DNA from: Branchiostoma floridae
Taxonomy: Eukaryota > Chordata > Leptocardii > Amphioxiformes > Branchiostomatidae
Direction: 5' to 3'
Assembly: GCF_000003815.2 (NCBI RefSeq)
Contig: NC_049992.1
Span: 12,864,354-12,928,353, forward strand
DNA: 64,000 nt
Below the pieces are notes generated by a model. The model was not told the DNA's origin. It did not search any database and saw only the letters and a list, made by a program, of their open reading frames with translations. Shown piece by piece: positions 22,399 to 33,273 of this stretch (the first letter of the stretch is position 1; each line of letters opens with the position of its first letter). The position numbers and the translations under genes were made by a program.

Positions 22399-25124
22399 TC
22401 ATTCCTTGGGAAAATACTTTCCATGGAAGCCAAACGGAATGTATGTTGGCATGTAGGCGGTGTTGATAGGCTTCATACTTTTGCCATCGAGAATGAGAAG
22501 ATAGCTTTTGCCCAGATCGGCATCGAAAACAGCCGAGAGGACAACTACGTCATCTTCGGCTTTCCCTTCGGGATTGGGGACAACGCTCGGCTCACTGACG
22601 AAATGATTCGGGTGGTACCAATAGAGATCTTTCCCAGGGGTGCACAGGTTCTTTTTTACCAAAGCGAACGTACCGTTTAGAGCGTTGGAAGGAGAAAAGT
22701 CGAAAACGACGCCATAAAGGTAACAGTAGTGGCGGCCTCGGTAGTTTTCGTTAATGATCGGGACGTCAATTTTGTGGAGATAGTCCTGCAAGGGATCGTC
22801 ACTGCGGAAGGTTTTAGTTTGAACGGACTTGTTTACTATATCAATAGTGTAACGATAAAGCCTGGATTTGGAAGGCCTTTGGTGTAGTGTGGTTAGGTTT
22901 CGCAACATAGGGAGCTTATAATCAGCAAAAACAGACGCCCCCTCCCCAAACTGACAGACGTCGGCAACGATTTTTCCATCGGCCGTTTCGTAAGCATTGG
23001 CGTGATGCGTGTAAAATATGGGATCGGTTTCTACCGTGTCTATCTTGCCTGTTTTGAGGTTGACGACTACTACTTGTGTTTTTTCATCGGGAAACCATCC
23101 CAGAGCATCTCCCACCATCGCTGTGTTCACCATTTTTATAAAGTCAAAGAAGGCGGGTTGAACAAAAAACACGGCGTAATTTTCAGTCAGGGCAAAACTA
23201 TGCATGTACGATGCCTTGTCTGACTGAAAGTTGGCCAAAACCTCGAAAGTGTTCAGGTCCTTAATCCTTATCACGTAGTACTGTTGTTTCTGACCGGGGA
23301 TCAAGCTAGGGAACATTAAGTAGTTAATGCTGTAGTTTGTACCGGGTTCTATGAGAGGGTGGGCACAGGACTGGACAAGACGAGACCAATGAATGCCACT
23401 CACTTCAGGAATATCAACTCCTTGTGTGGCAAGACTTTCCAGGTCAAATTTAGAGTAGACCCAAGCGTCTGTGAGCGCGGCGTACACACTGTTGTCCCCG
23501 TGTCCGTACTTCCACACATTGACGTCGGTGTTGTCGTAAGGAAACTCGAAGGCTTCCAACCTTTCAACGGGGTTGAACCCTGGGTCGACTCCGTAGAACG
23601 TGATGGCTGGGGCATAACGGTTAGCCGCCTTAGATCTGGTAAAGACAAGTAAAAGAGGGTACATTGTAGTTTGTAGAGACGCTCTGTGAATACAAGTAAA
23701 GGGACCTAAACCAAGATAGATTAAATCATTGTAATGTCTTGGCGCAATTCAGCCGTTTGGCTGCTATATCTGTGACGACAAAGCTTTATTTCTATTTCGA
23801 AATAAAGCAGTCATACATATTGTTCGAAGTCATTTTTCCGTCATATTCTACGTGAAATACCATATTTGACGTACATAATTCATGTACTCAGAGAGTACAT
23901 ATGCGACATCACTGTGTCGTTTTCATTATACCTTAGCATTTACTTGATAGCACTCTATGATAGTGTCCTAGTATTTCTGTTGCAGAAAATATTACCAATA
24001 CTGGTTTAGAATTAATGATTAGGAAAATCGAACTATTACATGTGCAGCCATGCAGCAGGAAAATTAGGATGTATTTGTTATTGTTTTTTGGATCCATAAA
24101 AGCTAACCTTGTGTAGGCACTAGTTTGTAGGAAAGCCGAAGTGAAGTTGATGGCCTGCTGTCCAATGGCTATGCTGTGAATCTTGGCAAAACCATCGAAC
24201 ACGTGAATGGCTGAACGGCCACCAAGCTCGAACATCGCAGGTGCATTCCGGACCTACAGAACAAAATCATCAAGGAGAACCGAGTTAACGGTACAATGAC
24301 GAAAGCAGCATGTTATCCATATCAAGCTAAACCACCAGGAGACCCAAATTCAAACCTGATCATCAAGACAATACACCCAAACAATGTGCCAAATATCATT
24401 GCAACGTGTTCTGGAGATATATAGCAGGAATTCGGAAACGCCCCACTCAAGCACATACTACTGAAAACTACACCTCCATTTTATGGAGGTGAAAAGAATT
24501 AAGAGCGTTTCAGCTTTGAACTCGGTCATGAAAGTGCAAACATCTGTGGATGATTGCAAAAGCCTTTTGCCCCAGATTACAAAGTCTAAATGCATTGGGG
24601 AGAAAAACAAGTGAGATGACTTAAGCTTCTCCCGATAACATATAGCACATATTTTGCAGTCATTTGGTTTCTTTGTGTTATAACGAATATCTGGAAAGCG
24701 TGTTTTAAGCATTGGAAACATATAATACATACAGTACATGTAATGCTGACGAGCCTGATTTTTGGAGCAGATAAACTATCAGCTACGGGTCGCTATCATA
24801 TGGCATGTTCCAAAACGTAGTTAACTTTCTCAGCAACTGATCAACAAAATACATTTATGTTTTGCTAGTGCGATTTTCTGAAATACTAGTATTACAAACC
24901 GTATACGGGTTCTTCTTTTTTTCTCAAGACAAGTGGCATTGTCTACTCACCAGAGTTCCTTCCAGCCATTTCGGGATGGTGTTTTTGGAGTCGTACTTCA
25001 TCGGAACGTGCTGGAGTTCCTGCACATTTGTCTTGAAGAGGTCCATCAGATGTTTGGGTGTGGCTGAAACCACCGACAGGGTCAGAACCAGGAGAACACA
25101 CGCGCGGCGCGTGGAAAACGTCAT
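22399..25124 (-). CDS. Carotenoid oxygenase-family protein B, predicted secreted
   Basis: Three exons: 25124-24951, 24253-24108 and 23635-22399, giving 518 aa. The junctions read GTL|VRNAPAMFELGG and YT-R(split)-SK, with GT donors and AG acceptors. The iron-ligand motifs are SCAHPLIEP (H199), YMHSF (H252), THHANAYE (H317/318) and FGFHGKYFP (H511). The family RNGPG motif has become RNAPA, losing both glycines, and the PDPCK loop reads VDPGFN. MTFSTRR plus a hydrophobic core ending ...SVVSA looks like a signal peptide. Sequons occur at NYS, NLT, NKS and NGT, and two cysteines (C411, C438) are shared with A and C. There is no KDEL-type tail. An upstream ATG at 25154 is possible, but MTFSTRR matches the start of gene C. 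Closest relative is gene C, divergently oriented 5 kb away. The substrate is unknown; cleavage or another role such as pigment binding is possible. Confidence 0.9.
24320..24500. repeat. Dispersed repeat in intron 1 of gene B
   Basis: It shares 'aaatatcattgc' and the terminal 'ctacacctccattttatgga' + 'ggtga' phrase with the repeat at 18990-19440. Probably a truncated member of the same interspersed family. Confidence 0.5.
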
Positions 25125-25243
25125 TGCTGACTTCTTCTTATCCCAGAACTCCAAAGAAAAGTATTGAAATGAGAGATCTAGACTACTGAACTTCTGTTGT
25201 CCTCACCAAAAATTGTCCTTGTACCCAGGGAGCTCCGACGCGG

Positions 25244-25249
25244 GTTTTA
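25244..25249 (-). promoter_or_regulatory. Weak TATA-like element of gene B
   Basis: The minus strand reads 'ccttaaaacccgcg', a TTAAAA core about 120 bases upstream of the ATG. Weak match, placed by distance only. Confidence 0.2.
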
Positions 25250-25378
25250 AGGAAAAGGAAGACGATTAGATCGCCTCACAATTTAAAGGAGAAGGCACGT
25301 GGGGTCACACATGCAAATATTCCAATTTTTGTGTCGAGTCAACTTCGGTCTGTAAATCATTTACAGCAAAAGTGAGCT

Positions 25379-25589
25379 CTTAAGGTGCACTCTCACTGCA
25401 CCTGCGTCAAGCTTGCGTCACTGCGTGGTTCGAATGATACTCAACGAATTTCAGAGATAAAGAACGTATTTTCTTAGTTTTTTTCGTATTTTGTTGTCTA
25501 CTAAGTCATACTTTTACGTATTACACAATGTTTAAATTAAAAAAAAATCACGCAAGCTTGACGCAAGTGCAGTGAGAGTGTACCTTAAG
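25379..25589. mobile_element. MITE with 'TTAAGGTGCACTCTCACTGC' termini
   Basis: The left end, 'cttaaggtgcactctcactg' then 'cacctgcgtcaagcttgcgt', is inverted at the right as 'caagcttgacgcaagtgcag' then 'tgagagtgtaccttaag', with arms of about 40 bp. The interior, 'catacttttacgta', is the reverse of a motif in the elements at 8827 and 13430. Non-coding. It lies just upstream of gene B, between B and C. Confidence 0.8.
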
Positions 25590-25614
25590 TTAGCTAGGAC
25601 GATGTTCCTATGGA

Positions 25615-27258
25615 ATTATATACATATATAACTTTATTGCACAACAATTGTACGAGGTACAATGTATGGCATCTACATAACTACAGTTCTATAGCTTAAC
25701 TAACTAATACAGGAGTTGTAGTATGGGATAAGCTTCTTACAATCATTGGAAGCTTTTACAATCAGTTGAGGAGTTTCTAATATCCAAACCTTCTTTAATA
25801 TATTTTCCTATATCTGCCATGCAGGGATTGTTACATGTCATGATGTATTTGAATTTGCACTTCAGGTCCATTGAGATAAATCCTTGTGTATAAAATGACA
25901 ACCTTCTGTATAGAGAATTGCGTATTTCAGAATATTTGGGACATACAATCATAAAGTGATATTCGTCTTCAATTAACTCTGGACAGAATGGGCAAACCCT
26001 CTGGTCGATAGGGATTTTTTTGAATCTCCCGGTTTCTATATTTAATTTGTGACAGCTAATTCTGAGTTGTGTGATTGCCCTACGAATGTCAAGGCTCTTT
26101 ATGGTTGAAATGTAATTTTCTTGCTTGTAGTGCTTATTCAATGTAGAAAGAGAGGAGAGTTTAGAATTGGTTCGAATAGAGGAATGCCAATTTTGCACGT
26201 ATATATCTTGTAAACGTTGTCGTAACTGAGTGTTGATTGTATCTATGTGGTATGATCTCGGGTTCAGCCATATGTGTCCAAAGCCTTGGTAATTTAGGAT
26301 ATTTTTTACGTGGACAATCCAATCATGTTCTCCGAATGAAACAGTATTGTAAGTCTCACGAAGAAGGGCATCTTCGGGCAAGTTAACTAAACGATGCCAA
26401 TATTTAACAAGTTGCATTTCGGCATCAATCATAGCTGGGAAAGTTCCCAGTTCTCCCCTGACACCATCGTTTGAGGCTTTGGCATGAATGCCTAACAGAA
26501 ATTTTTGGAAGCGCATGTCAATGACGTCAAATTCTGGAATTTGTTGATTTGAATCTAGGTTTATAATTTGGAAGCCGTTCTCTTGTAAAATTTGGTTATT
26601 GGCATGACGCAGTAGTGTTTCTTTATCTGTATTTCTTTCCAAACATACAACATAAGTACTATTCAATGCAGAAGATGTGGTTTTTCTAATGGTAGCTGGA
26701 AAGTTGTCTTGAATGTCAAGTTTTTTAAGTAAAGTAGAAAAAACCTTTGAGGAGGATTCACAGATGTTATTGGTATGAGATACAATGATTCTTATACTTT
26801 TAGAAAAACGGTCAAAGCATGTGATTTCTGAACAGTACATAAAGATGGGTTTTACGAATTTATCGAATAGATTTTTTCCGAGATTGATTGAAATGTCCTT
26901 ATTGGAGAATAAAAGAGCCTTGAGTTTGAAAAGTGCTCTCATTGCTTTGGTTTTCAAATATTTCCTGGCGGTTTTGAATTTTCCGGAAGATGTGAAAGGA
27001 ATTCCGAGGTATGTATAGCTGTCAGTGATTTCTATATTTTTGCCATAAATATGGAATTTGTCTTTGTTATTCTTATTAGTACCTTTGCCAAAAACAACTA
27101 CCTTGGTTTTTGAGACATTGACAGATAGCTTCCATTTCTTACAATATTTTTCTAGGCAGTCAATACAATGCTGTAGTCCTTGTTTTGACGATGAAATCAG
27201 AGCGAGATCGTCTGCCCAGGATAAACAATATAAGCGGTTCTTACATAAACCCTAGGCA
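25615..27258 (-). pseudogene. LINE 3' half: reverse transcriptase C-terminal part
   Basis: The minus strand is open from about 27255 to 25743. It starts with SWADDLALISSSKQGLQHCI, the (F/Y)xDD catalytic motif of reverse transcriptase, here WADD. It then continues through YLGIPFTSSGKFKTARKYL and a long C-terminal region to a zinc-finger-like tail (CPFC...DEYHFMIVCPKY). The 3' end carries AATAAA followed by 'gttatatatgtatata'. Endonuclease and N-terminal RT motifs are absent, so this is a 5'-truncated insertion. Its uninterrupted frame suggests it is younger than the frameshifted copy at 7318. It sits in the spacer between the divergent genes B and C. Confidence 0.88.
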
Positions 27259-27654
27259 TTAAGACCTGCTCGTAAATGGTTGGACACACACAAGATTTGT
27301 GACTACGTGACAGGGGGAGCATTATCATTCAACCTACTTTGCATATCAAAATAAGAACTAGTTCATGGACAGCAATGGTCCTTGAGAGTACAGTTGGAAG
27401 GAAGTGGAAATATTGTCGTAAAATCTTATTGAAACTTGTGCAACCGACTTGTAGCATTAACCATGCAGACAGCAAGACGCGATCCACAGATGACCCTACC
27501 ACCAGAGACTCCTGACCATGGTCAAGGGCATTTGTGGAGTTGGGTGACGTAATAGTGGGGTGATTGGCCACGTGCCTTGGTACGTTGACCTGTAAACTGA
27601 ATTGTGCATGCCCTTGCCACGAACTTGCTTGCTGTACACAGGCGAAACTATTCA

Positions 27655-27785
27655 TTGCACAACAATTGTACAAGGTACAACGTATGGCATCTACATAACT
27701 ACAGTTCTATAACTAACTTAAGGCTTATCTAACTGATACAGGAGTTGTATGGAATAAGGTTTCTTACACTCATTGGCGAAACCTT
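27655..27785 (-). mobile_element. Short LINE 3'-end copy
   Basis: 'attgcacaacaattgtacaa' followed by 'ggtacaacgtatggcatcta' and 'tgatacaggagttgtatgg' matches the terminal ~130 bases of the 25615 and 7318 LINE copies in the same orientation. Severely 5'-truncated. Confidence 0.8.
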
Positions 27786-28429
27786 ATTGATGTGATTACC
27801 TAGATTTTGTTAAAGACATTAAACGGAGATTCTGTGTTTAAGGAAAATCATACGAGCACGTAAAATCCCCACCACACATGTAGACAGGAGTAAGCCTTAC
27901 TTCAGATAGATTTTAGATCTGTCTGGATATGAAGCGCGTGCTGTTCAGTGCAAACCTTGCGTATTACGCCATGAGGCGGTTAACCGTGTATGTACTATAG
28001 TAAACAGCACAGATTGTGAATGGTCGGGTGGTCGTCCTCGACCTTAACCCTTGACAACAATAACCTACATGTACAGGTAGGGCAATGCCTTGCAGCCTCT
28101 GACAAGTTGTCAGATACTTAGACCGTGACGTGACTAAATCCTACGGTATATTTTCTACCGAAAAGCGTTTCGGCTGAAAAAATTCCTGCTTGTATGTTTC
28201 ATGATTGTGTGGAGAAAGTTAACACATAACGCTTCGCCACTGAACATTCATGAAAGTTTCTGACCTTTGAACAGTCTAAACTTTGAATGACCTTTATAGT
28301 ATGACGTATGAAAGGTAAAACAAATCTTGCATAATATGGCCAAATGGTGCCCTATGACTAAAGGTCATTGGTTCCAAAATACAAGTATCGCAAAAGTAGG
28401 GCACACGCGTGCCTCAAACAAACGGCGAT

Positions 28430-28755
28430 AGGGCCCTGTCATTCTTTTTTTATTTATTTATTTGTTCAGCTGTTTACAAACAGCCAGGGTTGCCCAACTA
28501 GCCGTAGGCTATTATCAAGGGCTAACCCTGTACATGTTCGCACATGTTCGCGCACGACGGGTTATACCGCCCCTTACGGGGTGACACACCCGTCCGGGTG
28601 AATGATGTAGATCACCATGAGGCTGATACGAGACAGAGGTTCGCCAGGCCTCCATCCGGGTGATTTTGAAGTGAATCACCAACTCCCGACAGAAGGATTT
28701 GCACCAACGCACACCGCACCATCGCACGTGTGGGGGTTCTTAGACCTCATTTACA
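28430..28755 (-). mobile_element. SINE or LINE-tail insertion with (AAAT)n tail
   Basis: On the minus strand the element ends in 'agctgaacaaataaataaat', a simple-repeat tail typical of CR1/L2-type 3' ends. The preceding 'gggttagcccttgataatag' then 'ctagttgggcaaccctggct' recurs at 34612-34700 in the same sense. The sister duplicate at 29505-29520 lacks this sequence, which gives an empty-site comparison. I cannot decide between a SINE and a truncated LINE. Confidence 0.65.
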
Positions 28756-29689
28756 AACCGGGGCCCGGTCGGGCAGCATGTGGGACGAAAAGTAGGATAT
28801 ACAAGAGAACGCAACACGCAACACGTAGAAATAATAAGTCATGAGCACAATGCGTGTTTCTTGATACAAAATTGTATTCTTTCTTATTTCGGCGAGCAGC
28901 CCGGCCGGGCCCCGGGTTGGAAATGTGACGTTAACATAAGGCCTACGTCACATTTCCAAACCGCGGACCAGCCCCAGGCAGCTTTTGAAAAGGATGATAT
29001 AAAAGACACCAAGCTACATAAGACGTAAAGAGTCATTCATGGGCAGTTATTTTGTACATTGCCAAGAATACATTTCTTTTTTTTCGTTTTCCCGACTGGG
29101 CCCCGGTTTGGAAATGTGACGTTAACCAAACCAAGCTGATGTTTATCAGAATTACATCTTGTATCATGGTAGATCTAGCTAGTATTTTCAGCCTTGATTA
29201 TCGAGGGTCTCGGAGGGGGATACCAGAACTTCATAGCAAAAAACAGCCAGGGTGCTTTGATTATATGGATGTACATAGTATCCCATATTCAGCACACATG
29301 CAAAGTATGAGCCTATTTGACCGACCCTCATCTCCCAACCTCTGCCCGGTTATTCTGATTTTCTCCTTGGACTGTGAACAGTCTGAACTATGAGTGACCT
29401 TCGTTGGTGTACTAACGCTAAAGTCTTACATAAAATGACCAAAAGATGCACTATGACTAAAGGTCATTCACCCCCCAATAATGCAGGTAGCGCAAAAGTA
29501 GGGAACACTCCAAAACGGGGCCCGGCCGGGCAGCATGTGGAAAAGTAGTATATACAAGAGAACGCAACACGTAAAAATGATTAGTCATGAGCACAATTTG
29601 TGCATGTTTCTTGATACAAAGTTGTGTATATATTTCTAGCATGTCTAGACGCTAGAAATCCCTCCAATGATTGTAAAAAAAACATTTTC

Positions 29690-29790
29690 GTCCCATACTA
29701 TGCACCATTGTATTAAGTACAACTGTAGTTATGTACGTATCAGTAGATGCTATTCTTTGTACTTTGTACAATTGTTGCGCAATGAACTTA
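29690..29790 (+). mobile_element. LINE 3'-end copy, plus strand
   Basis: 'cgtcccatactatgcaccat' ... 'acaactgtagttatgtacgt' ... 'actttgtacaattgttgcgc' is the reverse complement of the 3' terminus of the LINE at 25615 (diverged). Only about 100 bases remain. Confidence 0.65.
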
Positions 29791-30124
29791 GGTATCTTTG
29801 TCAGAGTTATCGTGGTAGCTTGCATCTTTAGCTTTTGTTTTCGAGGGTCTCGGTGGGAGATACCAGAACTCTACAACGAAAAGCGGCCAGGGTGCTTTTA
29901 TTATAAGACTGTACATAGTTTCACATGATCTAACACAGATAGAAAGTATGAGCCTATTTGACCAACACCCATCTCCCGACCCCTGCCCGGTTTTGCCTGA
30001 CTTTCTCCTGATGAAATGACTCGTACGTGATGGTGACGTGAAACAGAAAAGTTTCAAAGTTCAAAAGTTCATAGTGATACCAGTCACAAGCCTTTCCCTG
30101 TCGCGTAGAAGACTCTAATTAACC

Positions 30125-32890
30125 ATGGCGTTTTACACGGTCCGTGTGGGCACCCTTCTCCTCGCCATGACGTTGGCGGCGGTGGTCGCGTCGGCTCCCG
30201 ACGGGGTGCTGAACCTCTTCCGGACGAACGTCGAAGAGCTCCGACACGTCCCGATGAAGTACGACTCTGACGACACGGCCGTCCCGAAATGGCTGGAGGG
30301 AACACTGGCAAGTAGAAATCCTACCGGTGCCCTTCATCACTCTGCATTACACGCGTATACGATATGAAGACCTTCTCCAGCAAGATTTCTCCAGTGTCAC
30401 TGAAGAAAGACTACGGATGGCTGTCTGAAACGTCTGATCGTTTCTGAAAAATTATATCCATGCTTGAGTAACTGCTTTTTGGCGAATCTAACCAGAATGT
30501 CTAACCTACATCGACGTATTCATGTGCTAGTCTAACCTTAGCTACTGATCTGACTGTTAACATTTACACTGGTCTGAAATATTTCTTGATTAGGGAAGAT
30601 AGTTTTGATAACATTAATATTTTTTTACAATTTTACTTGTAGGATGTAGCTGACGCTTAGATAACATAGAAATTGAGAGTTTTATGACTCTTATGACTTT
30701 CTTATTTAAAATGGCATGCTCTGTATTGAGTCTTAATGGAGGTAGCTCTAGGTTCAATTACATATCAAGTAATGTTACTGTATACACAGTGCTGTTGTCG
30801 TCATAATCATTTTGACTTTAAAACGGATAAATACTGATTTATCTTATTGTCTTTTAGGTTCGTAATGCTCCTGCAATGTTCGAGCTTGGTGGCCGTTCGG
30901 TCATCCATGTCTTCGATGGTTTCGCCAAGATGCACAGCATAGCGATTGGGCAGGAAGGCTTAAACTTCTCATCGGCTTTCCTACAATCTAGCGTCTACAC
31001 CAGGTAAGTCGTCATGGAATAGGAGGTAAAATCCACTGATGGTTTGACATACTATGTCACGTACACGTAATGGGTGGCTAATATAATCGTAGGAACTGTA
31101 ACTCGTGTGGAAGGCGTTTGTTTGACTAACAATCATTCTGGGACCTTAACTGTTACCTTTTTGAGTACTATTCGAATTCTTCATGTCAACCATTCTGAAG
31201 AGGGGTGGAGTCTCATTATTAGTGACTAAAATGTGTTATAAGCCATGCATGACCCAGTGCGAATGTTGTGGTAAAACATCACAGTTGTTGCGGAAAATGA
31301 AGGAAGTGGTGACGTTGTCGCGCCTATAGTATCTTCTTTTAACAAGTACCGGTTGCATAGCTAGAAGAACTAATATCAGAATTGCACATTCAAAAACAAT
31401 TCAATCTCTACAACTAGATAAAAAATTGGAGATACAATTCAGTCTCTACAATTGGGTAAAAATGAGATTTACGTCTGGAAGTAAATCTCCTTTTTTATCC
31501 AGTTATAGAGATTGAATTGTATTTGAATATTGTTTACCTGGATTTCTCCCTCATGATGGTATCAGAATTGCATATTCCTGTGAAGACTATCTACGCAATC
31601 TTCTTGCACGAAATTAACATATTGACCACACAATTTATTTTTCCTGATAGGTCTAAGAAGGCCGGTCGCTACGCCCCGGCACTCACGTTCCTCGGGGTGG
31701 ACCCTTCCTTCAGCGAACTGGAGAAGATAGAAGCTCTGACGTACAAGTTCGACAACACGGATGTCAACGTGTGGAAGTTCGGACACGGGAAGAACAGCGT
31801 CTATGCCGGACTCACCGATGACTGGGTCTACGATAAGTTTGACCTGGAAACTCTTGCCACCACAGGAGTTTCCATTCCTCCGATTCCAGGGGTCACTTTT
31901 CTGACCCATTTTGTCCAATCATGTGCCCACCCACTTATAGAACCGGGTACAAATAACAGCATCAATTATGTACTGGAGCTGGGCTTGCTACCAGGTCAGA
32001 AACAAAACTACTATGTGGTCAGAATGATGAATCTGACTTCTTTTGAAATTCTTGCCAACTTTCAGACTGACAAATCAGTATACATGCACAGCTTTGGTCT
32101 GACTAAGAATTATGTTATATTTTTTGCCCATCCTGCAGTCGTTAACGTTGAGAAAATGGTTACAACAGTGGAGGTGGCTGAATCAATGCAGTGGTTCCCT
32201 GATGAAAAAACAACAATAGTAGTGGCCAACATCAAAACTGGGAAGGTAGAATATCTTCAACATGACGCCCTTTTTGTTACCCATCATGCAAATGCCTACG
32301 AGACACAAGACGGGAAGATAATTGTCGACATATGTGCCTCAGAGATGGGTGTATCTATTCTAACACAGTACCAAATTCCCATGTTGCGAAATCTGTCTGG
32401 CCTCCACCAAAGTGTGGCCCAAACTAGAGTTTATCGGTACACCATTGATCTAGCAAATAAGTCGGTAGAGGCTAAACCATTTCGCAGCAAAGACCCCATG
32501 CAGGACTTCCTGCACCAAATCGAAGTCCCGATTATTAACGAAAATTACCGAGCCAGACACTACTGTTACCTGTACGGCGTTGTTCTCGACTTTTCTCCGT
32601 CCAACCCTGTCAATGGCTCACTGGCTCTAGTAAAAAAGAACCTTTGCACCCCCGGGAAAGATCAAGTTTGGTACCACCCGAACCACTACGCCAGTGAGCC
32701 CAGCTTCATTCCCAATCCGGACGGTACAGACGAAGATGACGGTGTTATCTTGTCCTCAGTTTTCGACGCCATGCTTGAGAAAAATTATCTTCTCATCCTC
32801 GATAGTAAAACTATGAAGAAAATCAACACCGCATATATGCCGACTTACATTCCGTTTGGCTTTCACGGCAGATTCTTTCCCCGACAGTAG
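30125..32890 (+). CDS. Carotenoid oxygenase-family protein C, predicted secreted
   Basis: Three exons: 30125-30307, 30858-31003 and 31651-32890, giving 522 aa. Intron 1 has a GC donor (CTG|GCAAGT) and a normal AG acceptor. Intron 2 is GT-AG, and exon 2 has the same length (146) and phases as in gene B. The iron-ligand motifs are SCAHPLIEP (H203), YMHSF (H256), THHANAYE (H321/322) and FGFHGRFFP (H515). RNAPA replaces the family RNGPG, as in B. MAFYTVRVG then LLLAMTLAAVVASA is a good signal peptide. Sequons NNS, NLT, NLS, NKS and NGS and the cysteine pair C415/C442 suit a secreted glycoprotein. The start lies in a good context (accATGG). Exon 1 and the first part of exon 3 are distinctly more GC-rich than the rest. 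B and C are recent inverted duplicates. Reaction and substrate are not deducible. Confidence 0.92.
30420..30530 (+). mobile_element. Degraded LINE fragment in intron 1 of gene C
   Basis: 'tatatccatgcttgagtaac' followed by 'tgctttttggcg' and 'gtctaacctacatcgacgta' corresponds to 'catatccagttgtttgagta' ... at 47610 and to the palindrome region at 56760-56870. It is a shared fragment of a non-LTR family. Confidence 0.5.
31385..31535. repeat. Long hairpin in intron 2 of gene C
   Basis: 'caattcaatctctacaacta' then 'gataaaaaattggag' pairs with 'ctccttttttatccagttat' then 'agagattgaattg'. The arms are about 40 bases. The middle carries a second half copy ('caattcagtctctacaattg'). Probably a foldback element. 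Confidence 0.7.
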
Positions 32891-33074
32891 CTAAGCCATA
32901 GTACTGTGAAATCACTTTAATGAACAATAGGGCCACAAAACTGACAAAAGTTAATGCAAGTCATAGGCAATAGGGATAACAAATCTAGCATTACTCAAAT
33001 GGAAATGGCTAAACATTATTGCTCCAAATTTTCATCGCATAGAAGTGTTCAAACTTTGCCATCATTCAGTTGCT

Positions 33075-33080
33075 ATTAAA
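33075..33080 (+). terminator. Candidate polyadenylation signal of gene C
   Basis: ATTAAA, the common variant hexamer, lies about 185 bases past the stop codon. A second ATTAAA follows at 33091. Either could serve. Confidence 0.3.
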
Positions 33081-33273
33081 CTGAGCTTGTATTAAAAAAA
33101 CACCATTCACTTGGTAACACACAATGTGTTTTGGAGAAGTCAGAAGCAGTACCATATTTGTAATGCAGCTGTTCATGAACCAGACAGACATTGTTTGTGC
33201 CAAAATGTGGGCGTGTGCGGCCAAAGTACAAGAGTACATGTATTTTTAGTCTCATTGTTTGCCAGGTAAAGGC

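Larger units (their letters stand above)
28240..30010. repeat. Diverged tandem duplication upstream of gene C
   Basis: Two tracts repeat in the same order. 'acagtctaaactttga' (28271) matches 'acagtctgaactatga' (29378). 'ccctatgactaaaggtcatt' matches 'cactatgactaaaggtcatt'. 'gcaaaagtaggg' and 'gggcagcatgtggga' (28772) match their copies, the latter at 29529. A third pair, 'cgagggtctcgg' (29202 and 29842), runs through 'gagcctatttgacc' and 'ctgcccggtt'. The offset falls from 1107 to 757 bases across an inserted element at 28430-28755, so only the first copy carries that insertion. No coding content. Confidence 0.7.
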
